Below, in pieces: positions 56,870 through 64,000 of a stretch of 64,000 nt of DNA. Under the pieces are notes generated by a model. The model made no database searches and was not told the origin of the DNA. It was given only the letters and a program-made list of their open reading frames with translations. Origin of the DNA: Megamerina dolium (taxonomy: Eukaryota; Arthropoda; Insecta; Diptera; Megamerinidae); assembly GCA_963854835.1 (NCBI GenBank), contig OY978530.1, forward strand, positions 18,636,233 through 18,700,232. Direction: 5' to 3'. The translations under genes and the position numbers were made by a program. Positions within the stretch are counted from its first letter, which is position 1, and the number at the start of each line of letters is the position of its first letter.

Positions 56870-57160
56870 GCAAAATAGCGAAATTCGTGTTTTGATGAAT
56901 TACGAGCTCCACTGAGGAACCAAAGCGGTGGAAACAACTCGGAATATTAACGCTGTGTTTTTTACAAAAGTAACTTCAAAGTAGACAGTATCCCGTTGGT
57001 TTGTGAAGTTCCATTCTTGTGACTTCGATCTGACCAATGAACCGCGTAGACATGAGACGAAGGTGGATAACTGTGCGCTAATGGACAACTCCGAAGAGGC
57101 TGCCAAAAGTGCCTTCCAGCAGTACATCGACTCCCGTGAAACAAGCTTCTACAACAGATA
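56870..57160 (+). pseudogene. Mariner transposase N-terminal fragment (third mariner)
   Basis: 'EIRVLMNYELH', 'TRNINAVFFTKVTSK', 'TVSRWFVKFHSCDFDLTNEP' and 'RRHETKVDN' follow the paired-type DNA-binding domain of mariner transposases, with one stop. After about 57080, 'DNSEEAAKSAFQQYIDSRET' resembles a segment nearer the C-terminus, so an internal deletion is likely. It is different from the Mos1-like copy at 7.6 kb. No inverted repeats found. Confidence 0.65.
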
Positions 57161-58700
57161 AATCAAAGTATTTCATGAAATTTTGAATATGTATGTAACT
57201 ATGCTTCATAAATGTAATAAGTCATATTAGTAGATGACGGAATAAGTAAAGAAACTATGTAGATAAAGATCACCATGATCATCATATTTATCGTATATTA
57301 AATCTTGTTGGAAATCAAAGTTAAGTTTATTTGAGAGAAAGTGTTTCCCATGAGATTGTCATCCGTAACTGCAAACGCATATTCTCTCACCACACTACCT
57401 GAGCCATGGTTTTCTGGCCAAAATAGGTTTTTGAAAGTTCCGATTTTTCGACTGTTCTTTTTGCTTTAACTAAGTCTCTACTTTAGAGGACCTACCTGCA
57501 TTTTTTGTTTTCCCTTGAAACGGTTTACCGTTATATAGTCAGCAATTAAATGATCACTTTGCCAATTTTTTTTATATAAGTGGTGAAATGTAAATGAAGT
57601 TAAAAAGTGAATATTTTTCCAATGAAAAAAAAAATTAATTAAAAGATTAAGTGGAAACTAACAATAAAGGTAAGAGTATTTTATTTCTTGAATATAAGTA
57701 CGTATAACTTTTGTTATGTTTAAAAAAATGATTTCAATATTAACTGTGGTTTGAGTAATATTTTTCAAATATGAGTAGAGATTTATACTTTGATAATATA
57801 AAAATAACTCAATTTGAAGTTTGTGTGCAAAATATTATGTTGCCCTTTTTGCGCTTTTTGAATAATTCACATTTTTCTCAGATAACTACTAGGAGCGATT
57901 TTTTTATTTATTTGAAGTATCGAAGGATATGGCAATAATCACAGGCATTGGGCAAGTACCAGTCTTTAATTTTTTGTTAGAAAACGGTAATATTTAGCGT
58001 TGCGCCTTTCAAAATCATGAATTATTTGCTGAAATTATTGGTGTAAACGTGGAACTTACATACATACAATTTAAAAATAATAATAATATGTTTATCATGT
58101 AAACTTCCACTGAACTTAGCAAATTTTAAATTATTCTGCTTCAGTGCATAATGCAAAAATATTCCTGGTGCCCGATGACAGTGACTGTGCACATAGTCTT
58201 AGTTCACTCAAAGAATATTCCAATTAGGTATTTTCTTGACAAGTCTTAGAATCTCGAAACTAAATCAATAAATCGGATAGGATACACCATGCGTGGGAAA
58301 AATAGCCGAATTAGCAATCCAACTAACGTGTTTAGTAGAACTCTTGGCACACCAGATTTTTTCATTTCAGCCTCGGTAAACGCATAAAAAACAGAAAGAA
58401 TGCAACTTCCTAAGAAAGTAATTGCTTAATACAGCTTTGCTGATGGTGACGCAAATACATTTTCTGCAAGCGACGCTGATGAAAACCAAAACGTCGACGA
58501 GGGCAATTTGAGCCTTAACTCTGGATACGAAGAGCTTTTAAATAACTTAGAACTAGAAAATGAGTGTGATGTGATGTGATGTGAGTGTGAGTCAAGTGTC
58601 ACCAATAAAGTGGCATGCACTAAAACAATCAGGCTATGAAGCCCATTGCATTTAAAGCTCAGGCAAATGGCAGATAGTAGGATGGGAAAGGAAGAAAGAC
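57161..58700. other. Unassigned AT-rich region
   Basis: No gene I recognise. 58430-58560 gives an acidic frame on the plus strand (FADGDANTFSASDADENQNV) that recalls the acidic N-terminus of some transposases, but nothing follows it. 58709-58745 holds a tandem repeat of 'gggaggggttggtaca'. Confidence 0.35.
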
Positions 58701-58734
58701 TAAGGAAACAGGGAGGGGTTGGTACAGGGAGGGG

Positions 58735-59042
58735 TTGGTACAGGGGTTTTAATTTTCTTCCCGAGAGAATTTTCCAGATTCTTTAGCAAATCTGAATATT
58801 TCCCCCAGGGTTACATAATGGAATTTATCCATTCTCATTACATCAGAGCCAAAGATGCGCAATCTTGCTCGAACGAAGACAGGGCAAACACAGAGGAAAT
58901 GCTCTGTGCTGTCCTCCCCCTCCAACCAAGATGTACATTTTGGATCTCCAATGACACCTATGTTGGCCATATGTTGATCCCATGGATTATGTTCTGTGAT
59001 GATTCCGAACATTAAGCAAACATCTTTCCTTCCAAGTTTCAA
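58735..59042 (-). pseudogene. Non-LTR element C-terminal fragment (post-RNase H zinc motif)
   Basis: The minus-strand frame from 59042 reads 'HNPWDQHMANIGVIGDPKCT', 'EDSTEHFLCVCPVFVRARLR' and 'YVTLGEIFRFAKESGKF', the conserved end of ORF2 in RNase H-bearing non-LTR elements (tGH......lG....P.C..C.....T..H.l..CP). The second Cys of the first pair is missing (KCTSW). RT and RNase H are absent. It does not match L4 closely, so it is another family. Confidence 0.65.
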
Positions 59043-59099
59043 AAGAAAGTTCTACAGCTTTTTGGTCGGACTCATCACAAAACACTTTTCAGTTTTACA

Positions 59100-59883
59100 T
59101 TTCGATTATTTTCAGGTGGTGTTAAAATTTAAATTTCCTTAAAACTATCAGTGGCACTATCTGTCTGTATTTTAGTATTTTCTTGTAGCGATGGTGTAGC
59201 ATTCGTGTCAGAGACTGGGGTAGTGTTATACTGCAGGATTCGGTACTGAAACCGATTCACCTCATTTGCCTCATAACATCGTTTTAATATGTTCTTCGCA
59301 ATGGCAAAACTCCTTCTCTGCCAAACCATTGCGTTGTGGATATTTTAGACTTGAGAATCTCAACTGGATGTTATATTCGTTTGCAAATTGTTTAAATTCA
59401 ATCAACCAGAATGTCAGTTTTTATGGGTAACCCACCCTGTTAAAAATATCCGAAATAACAGTTATAATGTGCCCTGACATTTCGTTCTGCAATTTTGGCG
59501 TCACCAGATCGTTTGAATATGCGTGAAGTAGAGATACATAGTCGCGGTTAGCATACTCAAAAAGGTCCATTGCAACTATATGAAACGGATATTTCGGAAT
59601 GATTTCCTGCATAAGTGGCTCCCTTTGTTTTCACAGACATTGCAAGACGTAACCAATTCCCTAATTTGCGCATTCATTCTTGGCCAGTAATATAACATTC
59701 TTGCCCGTTATTTGGATTCCTAAATGCGGAGCATGTAACCAATTCAAAAGTGTTCGTTGCATTTCCGACGGAATAACTAACCTGTGATTGAGAAATAAAC
59801 ACCCGTTTTCAAAATATACCTCCGATTTAAATTTGTGAAATTGTTGTCCCAATTCCTCAAGTTGGTGATAATTTGACCAACTG
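59100..59883 (-). pseudogene. Gypsy G3 integrase remnant
   Basis: Minus-strand pieces in reading order. 59880-59661 is the zinc-binding region ('LEELGQQFHKFKSEVYFENG', 'LNWLHAPHLGIQ'). 59612-59421 is the core start ('YPFHIVAMDLFEYANRDYVS', with the first catalytic Asp in MDLF). Then a degraded core and 59329-59129 ('RYRILQYNTTPVSDTNATPS'-like; actual start RFQYRILQYNTTPVSD), the Tyr/Asn-thr segment after the catalytic Glu. Stops and shifts lie between all pieces. This is a gypsy of another lineage than G1. It was split from its RNase H end by RTE-C. Confidence 0.65.
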
Positions 59884-59896
59884 TTTACAACGTTCT

Positions 59897-62800
59897 GTCT
59901 GGTGGTCTGGTGGTGTTTTCGCAAGGTAACGTGTCTAACTGCCTCAACCAGGTGGGGCTAGCGCAATCCTTGTTGAACTCATCGCAAGTCAACTCACTGG
60001 CTGTCATGTAGTTTGATCTGAGCGCTATGTGATGATACCTTTATTTGTTAATGAGGGGTAGTCATATAGCTTGCTCTGCTTACTCTGTGATGGCGCTTTC
60101 ATTATTATTAATGGGGGCCCTCCATGTGGCGACCACCGGGCAACGTCTTCCTGGCACCCGCTGGGAGGCGGCTGAAGTGAGTGGCGAAAATCTCCTCGGT
60201 TAGAGGTTGTGCGTTGGGTTTGGGACCCGCCACATAAAAAACCCCTCCAATGAAAAAAACAAATATGCCTCGGATAAGGACTACCGCTTTTGTTGATGAC
60301 CCCCGCAAACGAAAAAAGGACAATGATTTACGGATATGCACCTGGAATGTCCGATCCCTTTATAGGGAGGGTGCCTCTATCCAGCTGGTTGATGTCCTCG
60401 AAAAATACAGAGCTGACATCACCGCTCTCCAGGAAATGCGATGGACAGGACAGGGCTGCTCCAAAAGAGCGTCCTGTGACATCTACTACAGTTGCCATGC
60501 TGAAAGGCACGAATTAGGATGTGGATTTTTGGTCAGAAAGAGACTACGACATCTTGTCTCACAGTTCACGCCTGTGAACGAACGGCTGGCCACAATCCGC
60601 ATCAAGGCAAAATTTTTCAACATCAGCCTTATATGTGCCCACGCTCCGACGGATGAGAAGGACAATGTGACCAAGGAGAGCTTCTTTCAGCGCCTCGAAG
60701 AAGCTTATGACCGCTGCCCCCGCCACGATATCAAAATCGTGCTTGGCGACTTTAATGCCAGGGTGGGCAAGGAAGGTACCTTTGGTCCAACTGTCGGAAA
60801 ATTCAGCCTCCACCAAAACACCTCCGATAACGGAATGAGGCTGATCGACTTCGCCGCAGCACGAAACATGGTAATTGGTGGTACCAGATTCCAGCATCTC
60901 GACATCCACAAAGCGACATGGCTGTCTCCAGATCATCGTACAAGAAACCAAATTGATCATGTGTTGATTGACGGAAGGCATGCTTCCAGTGTGATGGACG
61001 TGAAATCGATCCGTGGTGCCAACATCGACTCGGATCACTACCTTGTTGCAGCTAAGGTGCGCACACGCCTATGTGTCGCAAATAACAAGAGAAGTCCCAC
61101 ACAGAGAAAGCTCGACGTCAGTAAGCTGCAATCACCAGAGACAGCAGATGCATTTTCCACTCGACTATCGGATCTGCTTATGCAGAACACTCCCCCACTT
61201 GATGATACATGCGCACGGTGGACACATATATCCCACTCCATGACTACTGCTGCCGAGGAGGTAATCGGTTACTACCGGCCTCTGAGGAATGAGTGGTATG
61301 ATCAGGAGTGTCGCGACGCTACCGCAGAGAAAGACGCCGCCTACAGAAAAACCCTGCGTGCAGGCGTAACGCGAGCTGTTAAGGAGCGGTATAGAGAGAA
61401 AAGGAGTGCAGAGAGACGTCTTTTCAGGCGCAAGAAGAGGGAGTTGGAAAGACGCGAGTGTGAGGAGATAGAGATGTGCACCGACAAGAATGAGGCTCGA
61501 AAATTCTTTGAAAAGATCAAGCGCCTGAGTGGAGGTTTAAATTCCGGAGCCTCTTCTTGTCGTGATGGAAATGGGAATCTGGTTACGGATGTCCAGAGTG
61601 TACTGAGCCTATGGAGGGAACACTTCTCCACGTTACTGAATGGCGATGCTACGAACAATTCCGCCAGTGGAGGAGAATGCCCGATAACCCCAATTACAGA
61701 TGATGGTGTTGATGTTCCACCACCCGACTATGACGAGGTTGAAACGGCCATTTTAAGGCTGAAGAACAACAAAGCTGCAGGTGCTGATGGCCTGCCTGCC
61801 GAGTTGTTTAAGACCGGAGGCGATGAGCTGCTCACCCGCATGCACCAGCTCATAAGCAGAATATGGTCGGATGAAAGCATGCCTGATGATTGGAGGCTCA
61901 GTGTTCTCTGTCCTGTACATAAAAAAGGAGACCCCACAATTTGCGCCAACTACCGTGGAATAAGTCTCCTGAGCATCGCGTACAAGGTTCTATCGAGCGT
62001 ACTGTGTGAAAGATTGAAGCCTATGCTCAGCAACCTGATTGGACCTTATCAGTGTGGCTTCAGACCTGGTAAATCCACCATCGACCAGATTTTCACACTG
62101 CGCCAAATCCTGGAGAAGACCCAAGAAAAACAGATCGACACACACCACCTATTTGTTGATTATAAAGCCGCTTTCGACAGTCCGGTAAGGGATTACCTCT
62201 ACGCAACAATGTCTGAGTTCGGTATTCCTGCAAAGCTCATTCGACTTTGTAGAATGCCACTGCATAACTCCCGTTGTGCAGTGAAAATTGGGAAGGACCT
62301 CTCCGCACCGTTTAATACCGAACGGGGTTTCAGACAAGGTGATTCGTTATCGTGCGACTTCTTCAATCTTATTATGGAGAAAATAATACGAGCTGCTGAT
62401 CTACGAGATAATGGCACTATCTTCAACAAAAGTGTCATGCTGTTAGCGTATGCCGACGATATTGACATAATCGGCATGAACACGCGAGCAGTCAGTGCAG
62501 CATTCTCAGAGTTGGAAAGAGAGTCGCGTCGGATGGGTCTCACGGTGAACGAGGGCAAGACGAAGTATCTAGTGTCAACAAACAAAGAGTCCCGGCGTCT
62601 TGGACAGCACGTCACTGTTGACAACTACGCTTTTGAAGTAGTAAGGGACTTTGTCTATCTTGGAACCAGCATTAACAGCAGTAATGACGTCAGCTTGGAG
62701 ATCATGCGTAGGATAACTCTTGCTAACAGGTGTTACTTTGGGCTGGGTAAGCAATTGAGAAGTCGAGCCCTCTCTCGAAGAACGAAAACTACACTCTACA

Positions 62801-63270
62801 AGTCTCTCATCATGCCTGTCCTAACATATGGCGCTGAAGCCTGGACAATTTCCACCTCGGATGAGCGAATACTTGGAGTTTTCGAGAGAAAAGTCCTACG
62901 CAAGATCTTTGGACCTATTTGCTTTGGTGGCGAGTACCGAATAAGGTACAACCATGAGCTGTACGAGCTGTATGCCGATATTGACATAGTAAAGCGCATC
63001 AAAATCCAGCGGCTGCGCTGGCTAGGTCATGTCGAGCGAATGGAAGAACACGCTCCAGCTAAGAAGGTGTTATATTCGGAACCCGCTGGAGGACGACGCA
63101 AAAGAGGAAGACCAAACCTCCGGTGGAAAGACCAAGTACTGGAGAACCTGACGGCGCTTGGAATTTCTAACTGGCGCCAGCTAGCGAAGAACAGAGATGG
63201 CTGGCGAAGCATGTTATTTTCGGCCTAAATCGATATTCGGTTGTTATGGCCACATAAGTAAGTAAGTAAG
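59897..63270 (+). mobile_element. RTE-C: full-length RTE-clade non-LTR retrotransposon
   Basis: 3374 bp flanked by the 13-bp duplication 'tttacaacgttct' (59884-59896 and 63271-63283). 5' UTR of about 350 bases, one ORF, a 3' UTR of about 40 bases and a TAAG repeat tail (acataagtaagtaagtaag). Short 3' UTR, single ORF, no RNase H and simple-repeat tail are RTE hallmarks. It sits in gypsy G3. Four other RTE copies or scraps with the same 3' end or body occur in the window (RTE-A, B, D and the scraps at 22.6 and 31.6 kb). Confidence 0.92.
60250..63228 (+). CDS. RTE-C ORF: APE endonuclease and reverse transcriptase, 992 residues, intact
   Basis: Uninterrupted. Endonuclease (about residues 25-275): 'LRICTWNVRSLYREG', 'ITALQEMRWTGQG' (catalytic Glu), 'ICAHAPTDEKDNV', 'KIVLGDFNARVGKEG', 'RNQIDHVLIDGRH', 'DSDHYLVAAKV' (Asp-His). 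RT (about 480-800): 'AAGADGLPAELFK', 'YRGISLLSIAYKVLSSVL', 'LFVDYKAAFDSP', 'GFRQGDSLSCDFFNLIME', 'LLAYADDIDIIG' (pair at residues 735-737, start of motif Tyr 734). The C-terminus has 'RLRWLGHVERMEEHAPAKK' and a basic 'GGRRKRGRPNLRWKD'. It would nick DNA and prime cDNA synthesis on its own 3' end. All catalytic residues I can check are present. ATG 60250 is the first in frame; 60265 is a possible second start. Confidence 0.92.
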   Translation: MKKTNMPRIRTTAFVDDPRKRKKDNDLRICTWNVRSLYREGASIQLVDVLEKYRADITALQEMRWTGQGCSKRASCDIYYSCHAERHELGCGFLVRKRLRHLVSQFTPVNERLATIRIKAKFFNISLICAHAPTDEKDNVTKESFFQRLEEAYDRCPRHDIKIVLGDFNARVGKEGTFGPTVGKFSLHQNTSDNGMRLIDFAAARNMVIGGTRFQHLDIHKATWLSPDHRTRNQIDHVLIDGRHASSVMDVKSIRGANIDSDHYLVAAKVRTRLCVANNKRSPTQRKLDVSKLQSPETADAFSTRLSDLLMQNTPPLDDTCARWTHISHSMTTAAEEVIGYYRPLRNEWYDQECRDATAEKDAAYRKTLRAGVTRAVKERYREKRSAERRLFRRKKRELERRECEEIEMCTDKNEARKFFEKIKRLSGGLNSGASSCRDGNGNLVTDVQSVLSLWREHFSTLLNGDATNNSASGGECPITPITDDGVDVPPPDYDEVETAILRLKNNKAAGADGLPAELFKTGGDELLTRMHQLISRIWSDESMPDDWRLSVLCPVHKKGDPTICANYRGISLLSIAYKVLSSVLCERLKPMLSNLIGPYQCGFRPGKSTIDQIFTLRQILEKTQEKQIDTHHLFVDYKAAFDSPVRDYLYATMSEFGIPAKLIRLCRMPLHNSRCAVKIGKDLSAPFNTERGFRQGDSLSCDFFNLIMEKIIRAADLRDNGTIFNKSVMLLAYADDIDIIGMNTRAVSAAFSELERESRRMGLTVNEGKTKYLVSTNKESRRLGQHVTVDNYAFEVVRDFVYLGTSINSSNDVSLEIMRRITLANRCYFGLGKQLRSRALSRRTKTTLYKSLIMPVLTYGAEAWTISTSDERILGVFERKVLRKIFGPICFGGEYRIRYNHELYELYADIDIVKRIKIQRLRWLGHVERMEEHAPAKKVLYSEPAGGRRKRGRPNLRWKDQVLENLTALGISNWRQLAKNRDGWRSMLFSA

Positions 63271-63283
63271 TTTACAACGTTCT

Positions 63284-63580
63284 TACAAATGCGCGAGTAC
63301 TTCGGATCGCTTTCCAGTACTTGTCGATATAAATTTTAATTGTCTTCCGTTAGACAAACCAATTTTGTTACAGAATGAATGACAACCGATAGTCTTCAAT
63401 TTCTGACATTTCCGATAGCTGTGCCCTCAACAAATAGTCGGCCAAAAGTATTTGTATACCCAGTTTATATGTTACCACCATTGTGGATATTTAAGGAATA
63501 ACTTAAACATTCCTTGAAGCTTCATCGATTCGAATGGCTTGTCATCATTTTCAACGATGAATTCGAGACCGTATAGCATG
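63284..63580 (-). pseudogene. Gypsy G3 RNase H end (other side of RTE-C)
   Basis: On the minus strand from 63580: '[19 protein letters not shown]' and then 'RAQLSEMSEIEDYRLSF', the end of RNase H (usually ...D.LSRA...) and the spacer before the integrase zinc domain, which lies on the far side of RTE-C at 59880. The middle is shifted. Joining across RTE-C at the duplicated 13 bases gives the expected order. The G1 LTR begins at 63581. Confidence 0.55.
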
Positions 63581-63741
63581 TGCTGTGAGACAATATGGTA
63601 CTTGTGTTGGCTCACTATATTATAAAAGCATTCCAATTGTTATATTATACATATATATATATACATATATATATACAATATATATACATTTATATATACA
63701 TATATATATACAATATATACACACACACACATATATATATA

Positions 63742-63812
<71 letters not shown>

Positions 63813-64000
63813 TATATTAATTAATTGTATACATTATATTATGTAATTAATATTAAAATTTTAATGACATAGTGACTGAATGATCATTACCGTATTATGT
63901 ATAACGTAATGATCATTTTGTCATTTTGTTGGTAGAAATGCATGGTTATATTGCACTTTATTGCCATGGTTGTTGAAAAAGAAACAAAGTAAGCAACAAC
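63581..64000 (+). repeat. Gypsy G1 LTR (5' part), runs off the window
   Basis: Starts TGCTGTGAGAC and continues 'ttggctcactatattataaa' as in the LTR at 12813, and from 63838 'atgtaattaatattaaa', 'gatcattaccgtattatg', and 'ttgttgaaaaagaaacaaag'. It lacks both SINEs of the 12.8-kb copy. Instead it has a TA-rich microsatellite where the first SINE lies in the other copies. It is inserted in the minus-strand gypsy G3. The rest lies beyond 64000. Confidence 0.75.
63648..63810. repeat. (TA)n / (TATACA)n microsatellite
   Basis: About 160 bases of TA dinucleotides with tatatacatata and acacacac stretches, inside the G1 LTR. Open frames across it (Tyr-Ile repeats) are an effect of the repeat. Confidence 0.9.

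Noticed and set aside
63720..63760. CRISPR-like or satellite repeats
   Set aside because: Only dinucleotide repeats; no spacer-repeat structure anywhere in the window, and the DNA is eukaryotic.
63585..63846. Tyr-Ile repeat proteins of about 80 residues
   Set aside because: Translation of a TA microsatellite.

Overview
The window is eukaryotic, almost certainly insect nuclear DNA, and it is a nest of transposable elements with no host gene, rRNA or functional tRNA that I can support. The families point to a higher fly: Mos1-like mariner, Jockey-, RTE- and LOA-like non-LTR elements, Ty3/gypsy with a baculovirus-F-like envelope remnant, BEL/Pao, copia, Penelope and piggyBac. A tephritid-type genome is a reasonable guess, but species cannot be fixed from this sequence. 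Several insertion events can be reconstructed from target site duplications (TSDs) seen directly.

Layout. 1-5.7 kb: two deleted copies of one LOA-like element (L1) around a gypsy fragment (G2: LTR plus gag start). 6.2-8.2 kb: a tRNA-derived SINE, then the 5' part of a second LOA-like element (L2) carrying a deleted mariner. 8.2-17.2 kb: a tandem gypsy (G1) array, pol / LTR / gag / LTR, with SINEs in the LTRs. 17.2-24 kb: broken Penelope, BEL, Jockey, mariner, gag and envelope remnants. 24-29.5 kb: a minus-strand RTE copy (RTE-D) abutting a reverse solo G2 LTR and then a third LOA-like element (L3). 29.5-35.4 kb: mostly unassigned AT-rich DNA with RTE, copia-like, piggyBac and BEL gag scraps.

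35.4-42.6 kb is a three-level nest: RTE-A holds a Jockey-like element (J1), which holds RTE-B. 43.8-56.1 kb is a BEL element with both LTRs and a 5-bp TSD. A SINE sits in its 5' LTR and a 5.2-kb LOA-like element (L4) sits in its pol. 56.1-59.9 kb holds copia, mariner, non-LTR and minus-strand gypsy (G3) remnants. 59.9-63.3 kb is a full-length RTE (RTE-C) with an uninterrupted 992-residue ORF and a 13-bp TSD. The window ends in another G1 LTR.

How they work together. LINE-type ORFs (RTE-C, and L4 and J1 before their single lesions) encode endonuclease and reverse transcriptase that copy their own RNA at a nicked target. SINEs borrow such machinery. LTR elements encode gag, protease, RT/RNase H and integrase. 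The youngest events are RTE-B and RTE-C, whose proteins are nearly identical. The gypsy, Penelope, copia, piggyBac and envelope pieces are old and heavily broken.
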